A stretch of 64,000 bases of DNA from Flavobacteriaceae bacterium (lineage in GTDB: Bacteria; Bacteroidota; Bacteroidia; Flavobacteriales; Flavobacteriaceae). Both the position numbers and the translations under genes were made by a program. The stretch is from positions 93,278-157,277 of the forward strand of contig CANGIF010000001.1 of NCBI GenBank assembly GCA_947453885.1. Reading direction: 5' to 3'. The notes beneath the pieces were generated by a model. The model searched no databases. It was not told where the DNA came from and saw only the letters and a list, made by a program, of their open reading frames with translations. Shown one piece after another: positions 9,308 to 18,381 of this stretch (position 1 is the stretch's first letter; the number at the start of each line of letters is the position of its first letter).

Positions 9308-10063
9308 ATGAGAAATAAGATTGTAGCTGGAAATTGGAAAATGAATAAAAACGCTGAACAAACTGAAGATTTGCTAAATGAATTAATAGCAAATGTTCCA
9401 ACTGAAACCGAAGTTCAAATTATTGTATCTCCAACTTTTGTCAATTTATCTTTAGCAGTTAATCATTTAGAATTTACCAATATTGAAGTTGCAGCTCAAA
9501 ATATGCATCAAGCAGCAAGTGGAGCTTATACTGGTGAAGTTTCTGCTGATATGTTGAAAAGTATAGGAGTAAACATTGTAATATTAGGTCATTCTGAGCG
9601 AAGAGCTTATTTTCATGAATCAGATGCTATTATTGCAGCAAAAGTTGATACAGCATTACAAAACCAAATGCGTATTATTTTTTGTTTTGGTGAAGAATTA
9701 AAAGACAGGAAAAATAATCAACACTTTAATGTGGTTGAAAACCAATTAAGAGATGGATTGTTTCATATTAAAAAAGAAGATTGGGAACATCTTGTTTTAG
9801 CATACGAACCTGTTTGGGCAATTGGAACTGGAGAAACTGCAAGTCCAGATCAAGCACAAGAAATGCATCAGTTTATCAGAGAGACTGTTAGAAAAGTTTT
9901 TGATAGTGAAATAGCTGAAGGAGTATCCATTCTTTATGGTGGAAGTGTAAAACCGGAAAATGCTAAGGAAATTTTCTCAAAACCAGATGTAGACGGTGGA
10001 TTAATTGGTGGAGCAGCATTAAAAGCTGCCGATTTTGTTGGTATTATTAATGGTATAGCCTAA
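9308..10063 (+). CDS. tpiA: Triose-phosphate isomerase
   Basis: Interconverts dihydroxyacetone phosphate and glyceraldehyde-3-phosphate in glycolysis and gluconeogenesis. The (beta/alpha)8 barrel is complete at 251 residues. The catalytic residues are visible: Lys11 in GNWKMNK, His95 in ILGHSERR and Glu167 in AYEPVWAIGTG. The phosphate-binding YGGSVKPEN and GGLIGGAAL loops are present. It is the last gene of the run that starts at 7126 and is followed by a strong hairpin terminator at 10107. Confidence 0.97.
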   Translation: MRNKIVAGNWKMNKNAEQTEDLLNELIANVPTETEVQIIVSPTFVNLSLAVNHLEFTNIEVAAQNMHQAASGAYTGEVSADMLKSIGVNIVILGHSERRAYFHESDAIIAAKVDTALQNQMRIIFCFGEELKDRKNNQHFNVVENQLRDGLFHIKKEDWEHLVLAYEPVWAIGTGETASPDQAQEMHQFIRETVRKVFDSEIAEGVSILYGGSVKPENAKEIFSKPDVDGGLIGGAALKAADFVGIINGIA

Positions 10064-10106
10064 GATTGTTATCCTAAATTGTTTATATTAAACATAATTT
10101 TTTTGT

Positions 10107-10160
10107 AAATAGTTCAATAAAACATGCTGACAGTGTGAATTATTGAACTATTTATTTTCT
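10107..10160 (+). terminator. Rho-independent terminator after tpiA
   Basis: Perfect 14-bp inverted repeat with arms 10107-10120 and 10140-10153 around a 19-nt loop, followed by a T-rich run (TTATTTTCTTTT). It lies 43 bp after the tpiA stop and should end the DUF1599-tpiA transcript. Confidence 0.75.
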
Positions 10161-10294
10161 TTTATGGTATTTATAGTATCAAATAAAAAAAATGGGGTGA
10201 AATATTAATTAATTTATACAAATTTGATTAGATATAGAATAGTTTTTATAATTGAATTTTAGTACTTTTATTTGATGTTTAAAAAACAAAAATA

Positions 10295-11407
10295 TTAAAG
10301 ATTTTTATATACTTCCATTAGTTGCGATGCAATTATTTCGTCATTAAATTTTTGAACAAATTCATATCCTTTTTGAGCTATTTCAGTACAAAAATCTACA
10401 TTATTCCATAAGAATAACAACTTATTTTGGAGTTCTTTTTCATTTGTAGGATCAATATAAATTGAAAATGGACCACCCGCTTCAGGAAAAACACCTGAAT
10501 TAGTTGTAATTACTGGGGTTTTGGAATATAAGGCTTCAATTATTGGAATTCCAAATCCTTCATAGATTGATGGATAAACAAAAACACTTGCTAATTGGTA
10601 TATAGTTGCAAGTTCTTGTAAAGTTAATTGGTTCAAAAAAAGTACTTGGTGTTCCATTTTATTATTTGCAATAAAACTTTTAATTTTAGAAGAGTAGGAG
10701 GTTTGCTTACCTACAATTACAAGTGTCATATTGGTTCCCAAAATGGCTTTAATAGCTAAAAAAATATTTTTACGCTCTTCTATTGTCCCTACATTTAAAA
10801 TAAATTTATCAGGAAGCTGGAACTTTATTTTGGTTTGTTGTAGCTGTTCTTTTGATGCAACCTCTTTAAAAATAGCATGACATCCTTGGTAAATTACTTT
10901 TATTTTTGATGGATTAATTTTTAAATAGTCAATAATATCTTGCTTGGTTTGTTCGCTAATTGCAATAATGCAATTTGCTTCTTTGGCAGCTTTTTTAAAT
11001 TTATAGAAATGTATTTTTCTATCAAAAAAAGAGTATAAATGAGGAAATTTCAAAAAAATCAAATCATGAATTGTAACCACACTTTTTATGTTATTTTTTT
11101 TTAATCCTCTAGGAATTTCTCCAGAAAGGCCGTGAAAAATTGTAATTCCATCTTTTTTTAAATCAGAAATTATTCCTTTTTGACGCCATAAATTGTAAAA
11201 TTTTTTATAGAAACGTGTTGTAGGTTGCTTTTCAAAAATGGTAACATTGTTTGCTACAAAAAGATTTTTAAATGAAGCTTTTGGGTTGTATAAAAAATAA
11301 TCATTTTTAGGATACAATCTACTCAGCAATCGAACTAAATCTCTACTATAATTACCTAACCCCGTTTTATTGTGAAATACTCTTTTTGCTTCAAAACCAA
11401 TTTTCAT
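10295..11407 (-). CDS. Glycosyltransferase family 4
   Basis: GT-B fold glycosyltransferase of 370 residues, GT4-like. The N-terminal half has KTGLGNYSRDL and SVVTIHDLIFLKFP. The C-terminal half has the nucleotide-sugar binding region with VGTIEERKN, VYPSIYEGFGIPIIEAL (E-x7-E signature) and TNSGVFPEAGG. This is the layout of retaining GT4 enzymes for polysaccharide, LPS or glycolipid assembly. The acceptor and donor cannot be deduced. It stands 17 bp downstream of dapD on the same strand, which does not imply a shared pathway. Confidence 0.88.
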   Translation of the reverse strand: MKIGFEAKRVFHNKTGLGNYSRDLVRLLSRLYPKNDYFLYNPKASFKNLFVANNVTIFEKQPTTRFYKKFYNLWRQKGIISDLKKDGITIFHGLSGEIPRGLKKNNIKSVVTIHDLIFLKFPHLYSFFDRKIHFYKFKKAAKEANCIIAISEQTKQDIIDYLKINPSKIKVIYQGCHAIFKEVASKEQLQQTKIKFQLPDKFILNVGTIEERKNIFLAIKAILGTNMTLVIVGKQTSYSSKIKSFIANNKMEHQVLFLNQLTLQELATIYQLASVFVYPSIYEGFGIPIIEALYSKTPVITTNSGVFPEAGGPFSIYIDPTNEKELQNKLLFLWNNVDFCTEIAQKGYEFVQKFNDEIIASQLMEVYKNL

Positions 11408-11424
11408 GTATTTATTTTTAAAGC

Positions 11425-12240
11425 CTAAACGGCTACATCATATTCACGAAGAGCATCATTCAAAGAAGTTTTCAAATCAGTTGATGGTTTTCGTTTACCA
11501 ATAATTAAAGCGCATGGCACTTGAAAATCGCCTGCTGCAAATTTTTTGGTATAGCTACCAGGAATAACAACTGATCTAGCTGGTACGAAACCCTTATATT
11601 CAATTGGGGTTTTGCCAGTAACGTCAATTATTTTTGTTGAAGCAGTTAAGCATACATTAGCCCCAAGAACTGCTTCAGTTTCAACACGAACACCTTCAAC
11701 TACAATACATCTGGAACCTATAAAAGCTCCATCTTCTATTATCACAGGTGCAGCTTGTAACGGTTCCAAAACTCCTCCGATACCAACACCTCCGCTTAAA
11801 TGTACATTTTTACCAATTTGTGCACAACTTCCAACTGTAGCCCAAGTATCAACCATAGTTCCTTCATCAACATAAGCACCAATATTAACGTAGCTTGGCA
11901 TTAATATTACACCTTTGGAAATAAATGCTCCATGACGTGCAACAGCATTTGGAACTACTCGAATTCCTTTTTCGGCATAACCTCTTTTTAGTGGCATTTT
12001 GTCATGGTATTCAAAAATACCAACTTCAATCGTTTCCATTTTTTGGATTGGAAAATACATTACAACTGCTTTTTTAACCCATTCATTTACTTGCCAACCG
12101 GTTTCAGTAGGAGTCGCAACTCTAATTTCTCCATTGTCAAGCATGTTAACAACTGTTTTAATAGCATTTATTGTTGCAACTTCTTGAAGTAAAGCTCTGT
12201 TTTCCCAGGCTTGTTCTATTGTTAATTGAAGTGAATTCAT
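11425..12240 (-). CDS. dapD: Tetrahydrodipicolinate N-succinyltransferase
   Basis: Transfers succinyl from succinyl-CoA to tetrahydrodipicolinate in the succinylase branch of lysine/meso-DAP synthesis. It is a left-handed beta-helix hexapeptide-repeat enzyme, with repeats running from about residue 100 to 210 (IGAYVDEGTMVDTWATVGSC, IGKNVHLSGGVGIGGVLEP, VIIEDGAFIGSRC). The N-terminal helical part begins LQLTIEQAWENR, as in the family. Two ATGs lie two codons apart (12246 and 12240); the second matches the usual family start. A central metabolic gene, next to the glycosyltransferase gene. Confidence 0.95.
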   Translation of the reverse strand: MNSLQLTIEQAWENRALLQEVATINAIKTVVNMLDNGEIRVATPTETGWQVNEWVKKAVVMYFPIQKMETIEVGIFEYHDKMPLKRGYAEKGIRVVPNAVARHGAFISKGVILMPSYVNIGAYVDEGTMVDTWATVGSCAQIGKNVHLSGGVGIGGVLEPLQAAPVIIEDGAFIGSRCIVVEGVRVETEAVLGANVCLTASTKIIDVTGKTPIEYKGFVPARSVVIPGSYTKKFAAGDFQVPCALIIGKRKPSTDLKTSLNDALREYDVAV

Positions 12241-12316
12241 AATCATGATTTTTTACAAATATAAAATTTATTACTTTTTTATTTTGGATTAGTTGAAAGT
12301 AAAATAAAAGAAATAC

Positions 12317-12832
12317 TTAATTGTTTAAATTACCCAAAGTTTTATGAATTTTTCGCTTGTGATGTGTTTGTTTTAAACTTTTTTCACCTGAAATTATACT
12401 TATATTCCCGTCAATTTCAAACATGGCAAGTTTTACATCTTTATAATGTTCAACTCCATGTTCTCTCATTGCTTCGTCCAATTCATCTGATGTAATTCCA
12501 ATTCTTGACAATGTTTTAAATTCAATATTACCATTATGAATTAAAATTTCAGGTTTATCTTGTATAAAATTTTTAATAATAGTCGAATTGAGCATTATTT
12601 TTTTGAAAAATAAATTAATTAGAAATAATGCAAATGCCGCTATAATTCCACCAAATAGTGAAGTGTTACTTCCAACCATAGCATTTTGTACGGAATTACT
12701 TATCAATAAAATTAATATGATATCAGCTGTATTTAATTGTGATAATTCTTTCTTTCCAAATATTCGTAAAGCAATTATCATAAAAAAATAGACCGATACA
12801 CTTCTAATTATTATGTCAAGATATTCATTCAT
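12317..12832 (-). CDS. DUF421 (YetF-like) membrane protein
   Basis: A 171-residue protein with three N-terminal transmembrane helices (from MIIALRIFGKKELSQLNTADIILILLIS) followed by a soluble C-terminal domain containing KPEILIHNGNI and DELDEAMREHGV. This is the DUF421/YetF architecture. Function is unknown; the soluble domain in the family forms an alpha/beta fold. It lies 3 bp downstream of the methyltransferase gene, so the two are probably co-transcribed. Confidence 0.85.
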   Translation of the reverse strand: MNEYLDIIIRSVSVYFFMIIALRIFGKKELSQLNTADIILILLISNSVQNAMVGSNTSLFGGIIAAFALFLINLFFKKIMLNSTIIKNFIQDKPEILIHNGNIEFKTLSRIGITSDELDEAMREHGVEHYKDVKLAMFEIDGNISIISGEKSLKQTHHKRKIHKTLGNLNN

Positions 12833-12835
12833 ATT

Positions 12836-13663
12836 CTATATCTTTCTTAGTAATAGGGTTGCGTGCATACAAGGATATACTTGTTGAATAGTTAAACAAT
12901 TCCAATCATTTTCTATTAATTCAGCAATTTTTTTCTGCTTGTAAACATTTGAAATTGGTAAAAAATTTAAAACAATACCATATTTACTTCTGCCTAAAAT
13001 ACCTTTTATTTCTTCAATTTTAAAATTTTTTTCAATTTTAAATAGTGTCTTTTTAGAAAACGGCCATTCCCAATCTTTATCACTTTGAAAAGGTCGATAT
13101 AAAGTTCTTAATATTTTAATTGGCCAACTAGTTTCCAAAGGATCGTACGATATTATTACACCATTTTTTGAAAGTTTTTCATTTAGTTTGGCTATTAATA
13201 AATCAAAATTTTCAAAATGATGTAAAACGCCGTAAGCATAAATAATGTCAAAATTAGTATGTTTAAAATCCGGAGATAAAAAATCAACTGCAATAGCTTT
13301 TGCATTGCGACATTCCATTTTCTCAATTTTCTTTTGTAAACTAGTGATAGCAATATCACTTAAATCAATTCCCACATATTCTAAAGCATTCTCAGCCATA
13401 TACATAGAAAGTGCATTACCGCGCAAACAACCCAAATCCAGTACTTTTTTAGAACTTAAGTTGCCAAGCCAAATTTTATGCTCTTCATAAACCCTATTAC
13501 TAATATCAAATTTTGATCTAAAATCTTTTAAAACTCCATTTCTAATTTTAGACCAAATTGCTGTAGCAAAATTTTTTTTATTGGTTGCTTCTGAATTATA
13601 AAACTCTTTTTGACGTTTGTTTACTTCTAATATTTCTGTCGTATTTTTAGTGTTCTCCGTCAT
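12836..13663 (-). CDS. Class I SAM-dependent methyltransferase
   Basis: Rossmann-fold methyltransferase of 275 residues. Motif I reads VLDLGCLRGNALSMY (near residue 73) and the acidic ribose-binding strand YVGIDLSD follows. Later the post-motifs FDIIYAYGVLHHF and LSKNGVIISYDPLE are visible. The fold is that of Methyltransf_11/25 enzymes. Substrate is unknown. The DUF421 gene follows after 3 bp. No signal or membrane segment is present. Confidence 0.82.
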   Translation of the reverse strand: MTENTKNTTEILEVNKRQKEFYNSEATNKKNFATAIWSKIRNGVLKDFRSKFDISNRVYEEHKIWLGNLSSKKVLDLGCLRGNALSMYMAENALEYVGIDLSDIAITSLQKKIEKMECRNAKAIAVDFLSPDFKHTNFDIIYAYGVLHHFENFDLLIAKLNEKLSKNGVIISYDPLETSWPIKILRTLYRPFQSDKDWEWPFSKKTLFKIEKNFKIEEIKGILGRSKYGIVLNFLPISNVYKQKKIAELIENDWNCLTIQQVYPCMHATLLLRKI

Positions 13664-13749
13664 ATTTTATTTCTAATTTCCATTACAATTCAATTTATAG
13701 TTCTAAAAGTATATTTTTAACAATAAGTTACAAATATGAGTTTATAGAA

Positions 13750-15120
13750 TTATTTCCATTTAAAATTTTTTTCAATAGCTTTAATCATTTCTCCTGCTAT
13801 ATCTTTATTCGTAGCACCTTCAATTCCCTCTAAACCAGGCGATGAATTTACTTCTAATAATAAAGGACCTTTAGATGATCGAATAATATCAACTCCTGCA
13901 ACTTTTAAATCCATTGCTTTTGCTGCTTTTATGGCAATTCTTCTCTCTTCTGATGTAGGCTTTATTATTGACGCAGTTCCTCCTAAATGTATGTTTGCTC
14001 TGAACTCACCAGCGACAGCTTCTCTTTGAATTGTTGCCACTACTTTTCCATCAATAACAAAAAGTCGTAGGTCTTTTCCGTTTGCTTCTTTAATAAATTC
14101 TTGAACTAAAATATTAGCATTAAGACTTTTAAAAGCATTAATAACCGATTCAGCTGCTTTTTTAGTTTCTGCTAATACAACTCCTTTTCCTTGAGTTCCT
14201 TCAAGTAATTTTACAATTAATGGAGAACCACCAACCATTTTAATTAAATCGTCTGTATCTAAAGGTGAATTTGCAAAACCAGTTGTTGGAATATCCACAC
14301 CATTATTTAAAAGCAGTTGTAAGGAATATAATTTGTCTCGCGACTGTGTTATTGCAGAAGAAGAATTTAAGCAAAATACTTTTAAAGCTTCGAATTGTCT
14401 GGTCAATGCACAACCATAAAATGTAATACTCGGTCTAATTCTTGGAATAATGGCGTCAAAATTATCTAGTATTTTTCCTCCTCGGTAGTGAATTTCTGGT
14501 TTTAAAGCATCGAGTTTCATGTAACATTCTTTTATACTTAAAAAGTGCATTTCATGTCCTCTCATTTCTCCAGCCTCCATAATTCGCTTGTTGCTATATA
14601 GTTCAGGATTACTAGCTAATAGGCCTATTCTTAAACCCGATTTACTTGTACTAGAAGTTAAATATAAATTTTTTAAATTTTCCGTTGAATTTTGACCTAA
14701 TAAATATTGTTGTTCAGGATCAACTAGGATTCTTCCACTCATTGCTTCTCTTCCAAGTAGCATTCTGAATCCCATGGAATCTCTATTAGTTAAAGTCATT
14801 TCAATTGCCCAAGACTCTGTTCCAATTGTAATGTTAGTTTGAATTACAAACCTTTGTTCCCTAAAGCCACTTGAACTTTTTACAATTCGTTTATCAATTA
14901 ATATTGCCTCGCAATGGATAACTGTTTTTAAATCATTTTGAATTGGATTAATATCAAACTTCACCCAATTAATACCTTCTTTAATAAATGGGGCAATATT
15001 TATTGCATGTAAGGCTGAAGTCTTAGCTCCAGAGTCAACCCTTGCTTTAATAGCAGGAATACCAAGATTTGGAAATGAACACCATTCTTCCGAGCCTAAA
15101 ATGATTTTGTTTTGTGGCAT
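13750..15120 (-). CDS. Fusion of RimB-like zinc-protease domain and RimK-like ATP-grasp ligase
   Basis: Two domains in one chain. The N-terminal ~135 residues are a RimB-type retropepsin-like domain (COG4067 family, with [12 protein letters not shown] and MLLGREAM). The C-terminal ~290 residues are a RimK-like ATP-grasp ligase with [33 protein letters not shown] and the metal-binding [12 protein letters not shown]. RimK enzymes add glutamate to a carboxyl acceptor, for example a ribosomal protein tail. The fused form suggests one polypeptide makes and trims such tails, though the acceptor is unknown. An ATG at 15153 is also in frame, but MPQNKIILG at 15120 matches family starts. It follows clpC. 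Confidence 0.82.
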   Translation of the reverse strand: MPQNKIILGSEEWCSFPNLGIPAIKARVDSGAKTSALHAINIAPFIKEGINWVKFDINPIQNDLKTVIHCEAILIDKRIVKSSSGFREQRFVIQTNITIGTESWAIEMTLTNRDSMGFRMLLGREAMSGRILVDPEQQYLLGQNSTENLKNLYLTSSTSKSGLRIGLLASNPELYSNKRIMEAGEMRGHEMHFLSIKECYMKLDALKPEIHYRGGKILDNFDAIIPRIRPSITFYGCALTRQFEALKVFCLNSSSAITQSRDKLYSLQLLLNNGVDIPTTGFANSPLDTDDLIKMVGGSPLIVKLLEGTQGKGVVLAETKKAAESVINAFKSLNANILVQEFIKEANGKDLRLFVIDGKVVATIQREAVAGEFRANIHLGGTASIIKPTSEERRIAIKAAKAMDLKVAGVDIIRSSKGPLLLEVNSSPGLEGIEGATNKDIAGEMIKAIEKNFKWK

Positions 15121-15182
15121 TTTTAATAAAAAAACAATGGAATTAAAAAGCAAATTCTAATTCCATTGATATATAATTTAGT

Positions 15183-17726
15183 TTAATTTGTTGGTTCTTC
15201 TGTTTTTTGAATTTTCACGTTCAGTTCAGTAGCTCCATCTTCAATATCCATAAATATTTCATCTCCTGAAGCTATTTTAGAAGTAATTATTTCTTCTGCA
15301 AGTGCGTCTTCAACGTATTTTTGTATGGCTCTTTTTAATGGTCTTGCACCAAATTGTTTGTCAAATCCTTTTTCAGCTATATATGATTTTGCTTTTTCAG
15401 AAAGTGTAAGTTGGTATCCTAAATCTTTAATTCTGCTATATAATTTTTTTAATTCAATTTCGATAATTAAATCAATGTCGTGTTTCTCTAAAGCATTAAA
15501 AACTATTACGTCATCAATTCTATTTAAAAATTCAGGAGCAAATGTTTTCTTTAATGCATTTTCAATTACACTTTTTGAATTGTCATCTGCTTGTGCCACT
15601 TTTGCAGCTGTTCCAAAACCTACACCTTGTCCAAAATCTTTTAACTGACGTGCTCCGACATTGGAAGTCATTATTATAATGGTATTCTTAAAATCAATTT
15701 TACGACCTAAACTGTCAGTTAAACAACCATCATCTAAAACTTGTAGTAACATATTAAAAACATCAGGATGTGCTTTTTCAATTTCATCAAGAAGTACTAC
15801 ACAATATGGTTTTCTTCTAACTTTTTCAGTTAATTGACCACCTTCTTCATAACCAACATATCCAGGAGGAGCTCCTACTAATCGTGAAATCGAAAATTTT
15901 TCCATGTATTCGCTCATGTCAATTCTAACCAATGCATCTTCAGAATCAAAAAGTTCTTTTGCTAGTACTTTTGCTAGTTGTGTTTTTCCAACACCTGTTT
16001 GTCCTAAAAAGATAAACGAACCAATTGGTTTGTTTGGGTCTTTCAAACCAGCTCTGTTTCTTTGAATTGATCGTGCAATTTTTAATACTGCTTCGTTTTG
16101 ACCAATTACTTTTCCTTGAATCAATTCTGGTAATTTAGCTAATTTATTGCTCTCAGTTTGAGCTATTCTATTAACTGGAATTCCTGTCATCATAGAAACA
16201 ACATCTGCTACATTGTCTTCATTTACAACAATTCTGTTATTTTTCGCATCTTCTTCCCATTGTTCTTGTGCAATGGCTAGATCTTTTTCTATTCGTTTTT
16301 CGTCGTCTCTTAATTTTGCCGCCTCCTCATATTTCTGCCTTTTGACAACAGTAGTTTTCAATTCTTTAACCTCTTCTAATTGTCGTTCAAGGTCTAAAAT
16401 TTGTTTTGGAACATCAATATTAATTATATGTACTCTTGATCCAGCTTCGTCTAAAGCATCTATGGCTTTATCAGGCAAAAACCGATCAGACATGTACCTA
16501 TCGGTTAGCTTTACACAAGCTTCAATTGCCTCTTTTGAATAGGTAACATTATGATGGTCTTCGTATTTATTTTTAACATTGTTTAAAATTTCAATAGTTT
16601 CCTCAACTGTAGTTGGTTCAACCACTACTTTTTGGAAACGTCTTTCTAATGCGCCGTCTTTTTCAATATATTGTCTGTATTCATCTAAAGTGGTAGCGCC
16701 AATACATTGAATTTCTCCACGAGCAAGTGCTGGTTTAAACATGTTTGAAGCATCTAACGAACCAGTAGCTCCACCTGCGCCAACTATTGTATGAATTTCA
16801 TCAATAAACAAAATAATATCATCGTTTTTTTCTAACTCATTCATTACAGCTTTCATACGCTCTTCAAATTGACCACGGTATTTTGTACCTGCAACCAAAC
16901 TTGCTAAATCTAACGTAACAACGCGTTTGTTAAATAAAATTCTTGAAACTTTTTTTTGAATTATTCGTAAAGCTAACCCTTCGGCTATTGCAGATTTACC
17001 AACTCCCGGTTCTCCAATAAGTAATGGATTGTTTTTCTTTCTACGGCTAAGAATTTGTGACACCCGTTCTATTTCTTTTTCTCTTCCAACAACAGGGTCA
17101 AGTTTACCATCTTCTGCCATTTCAGTTAAATCTCTCCCAAAATTATCTAGTACTGGGGTTTTTGATTTTTTATTTGTTTTGTTGGCAGGGTTATTAAAGC
17201 TAGTATCCTTTAAACTGTCATCTTGTCCAGAGTCTTCATTAAAAGATTGGTTTTTGGGAAATTCTTGTGCAAAATCTTCTTCGTTTGGTGTCATATTAAT
17301 ATATTGTTCTTTGGCTACTTCATAATCAATTTTTAGTTTATTGAGTAGTTTGGTTGTAGGATCGTTTTCGTTTCTTAAAATACATAAAAGAAGATGTGCT
17401 GTACTAATTCCGGTACTTTGAAAAACTTTAGCTTCTAAAAAAGTTGTTTTTAAAGCTCGTTCAGCTTGTCGGGTAAGATGTAGGTTTTTTTTATCTAAAT
17501 TGACGTCTAAATTTGGATTTGGTGGACTTAAAATTTCAACTTTCCTTCTTAGATGATCTAAATCAACAGATAAATGATTTAAAATAGCAATTGCAGTTCC
17601 GTTTCCGTCTCTCAAAATACCCAACATTAGGTGCTCAGTTCCAATAAAATCGTGACCTAAACGCAACGCTTCTTCTTTACTAAAGGTTATAACGTCTTTA
17701 ACTCTTGGCGAAAAATTATCATCCAT
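15183..17726 (-). CDS. clpC: ClpC AAA+ protease ATPase subunit
   Basis: HSP100 unfoldase that feeds substrates to ClpP. Domains in order: two N-terminal Clp_N repeats (from SPRVKDVITFSKEEALRLGHD), AAA domain 1 with GEPGVGKSA and DEIHTIVGAGGA, a middle region with a UVR motif (KYEEAAKLRDDEKR), AAA domain 2 with GQTGVGKTQLAK and LLDEIEKAHPDV, and a ClpB_D2-small domain (EKGFDKQFGARPLKRAIQ). The UVR motif and 847-residue length mark ClpC rather than ClpA or ClpB. A candidate promoter lies just upstream at 17748-17778. The RimB-RimK fusion gene starts 63 bp after its stop. Confidence 0.95.
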   Translation of the reverse strand: MDDNFSPRVKDVITFSKEEALRLGHDFIGTEHLMLGILRDGNGTAIAILNHLSVDLDHLRRKVEILSPPNPNLDVNLDKKNLHLTRQAERALKTTFLEAKVFQSTGISTAHLLLCILRNENDPTTKLLNKLKIDYEVAKEQYINMTPNEEDFAQEFPKNQSFNEDSGQDDSLKDTSFNNPANKTNKKSKTPVLDNFGRDLTEMAEDGKLDPVVGREKEIERVSQILSRRKKNNPLLIGEPGVGKSAIAEGLALRIIQKKVSRILFNKRVVTLDLASLVAGTKYRGQFEERMKAVMNELEKNDDIILFIDEIHTIVGAGGATGSLDASNMFKPALARGEIQCIGATTLDEYRQYIEKDGALERRFQKVVVEPTTVEETIEILNNVKNKYEDHHNVTYSKEAIEACVKLTDRYMSDRFLPDKAIDALDEAGSRVHIINIDVPKQILDLERQLEEVKELKTTVVKRQKYEEAAKLRDDEKRIEKDLAIAQEQWEEDAKNNRIVVNEDNVADVVSMMTGIPVNRIAQTESNKLAKLPELIQGKVIGQNEAVLKIARSIQRNRAGLKDPNKPIGSFIFLGQTGVGKTQLAKVLAKELFDSEDALVRIDMSEYMEKFSISRLVGAPPGYVGYEEGGQLTEKVRRKPYCVVLLDEIEKAHPDVFNMLLQVLDDGCLTDSLGRKIDFKNTIIIMTSNVGARQLKDFGQGVGFGTAAKVAQADDNSKSVIENALKKTFAPEFLNRIDDVIVFNALEKHDIDLIIEIELKKLYSRIKDLGYQLTLSEKAKSYIAEKGFDKQFGARPLKRAIQKYVEDALAEEIITSKIASGDEIFMDIEDGATELNVKIQKTEEPTN

Positions 17727-17747
17727 ATTTGTTATTATAAATTGTTG

Positions 17748-17778
17748 TAAATTTAATGAATTAGTTTAGAATTAACAA
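17748..17778 (-). promoter_or_regulatory. Candidate Bacteroidota promoter for clpC
   Basis: On the minus strand a TTTG (-33 type; TTG complement at 17776-17778) is followed after 20 nt by TAAATTTA (17748-17755), close to the Bacteroidota -7 consensus TAnnTTTG. It lies about 22 bp from the clpC start. Confidence 0.45.
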
Positions 17779-18308
17779 AAATCGTTCCCTGAAAAATAAA
17801 CTGACACTTACTTTTAACTTTAAAATAATGTTATAAGTACTATTTACATGGAAAAACATTCTTTTTCTCAAACTACTTTAAATAAAAGTTATTGCAGCGA
17901 AAAATTAATATATATTCTTTTTGAAATATTTTCTAAATACATGTTGATTAATCCATAGTGCGAATTGATTTCCTTTAACACTGAGTTTTTTATAGGCTTT
18001 TTTATGCCTAAAATACTCTAGCTTTTCTCCCTCAAACTTTATGTGAATTCGTTTTTTTTGTTTCGCTATATTAGTTTCTCCAAATATATAAATTAATTCC
18101 AATACACTAAATTCCTTATTAGATTAAAAACAAAAAAATACTCCCAGCTGATTGATATGTAGAAAGAACCGTTTTACCTATTAGGAACAAAAAAGATATA
18201 ATTCCAAATTGATTTCATGTTTCGCTATTAACCATTTTTAGATGTAGTTTATTAACTTAAAAGCAATTACAGTTTGTTAATAAATCGTTGAAATAACTTT
18301 AATAAAAC

Positions 18309-18340
18309 TTGCTTAAAAAAAACTAAAAATCGTATATTGG
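18309..18340 (+). promoter_or_regulatory. Candidate Bacteroidota promoter for gyrA
   Basis: TTG at 18309-18311, a 21-nt spacer, then TATATTGG at 18333-18340. This is one mismatch from the TAnnTTTG -7 element and 41 bp before the gyrA ATG. Confidence 0.45.
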
Positions 18341-18381
18341 CACGTTTTGAAACTAATATAATTTATTAAATATATCAACTT

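Larger units (their letters stand above)
17727..18381. other. Intergenic region between divergent clpC and gyrA
   Basis: 655 bp without a convincing gene. It holds candidate promoters for clpC (minus) and gyrA (plus). The centre is AT-rich, with only a short minus-strand frame (17905-18102) that has a TTG start and unusually basic composition. Confidence 0.6.

Noticed and set aside
17905..18102. A 65-codon minus-strand frame in the clpC-gyrA spacer.
   Set aside because: It begins with TTG, lies in AT-rich non-coding DNA, has no recognised family and no clear promoter, and looks like a chance frame.
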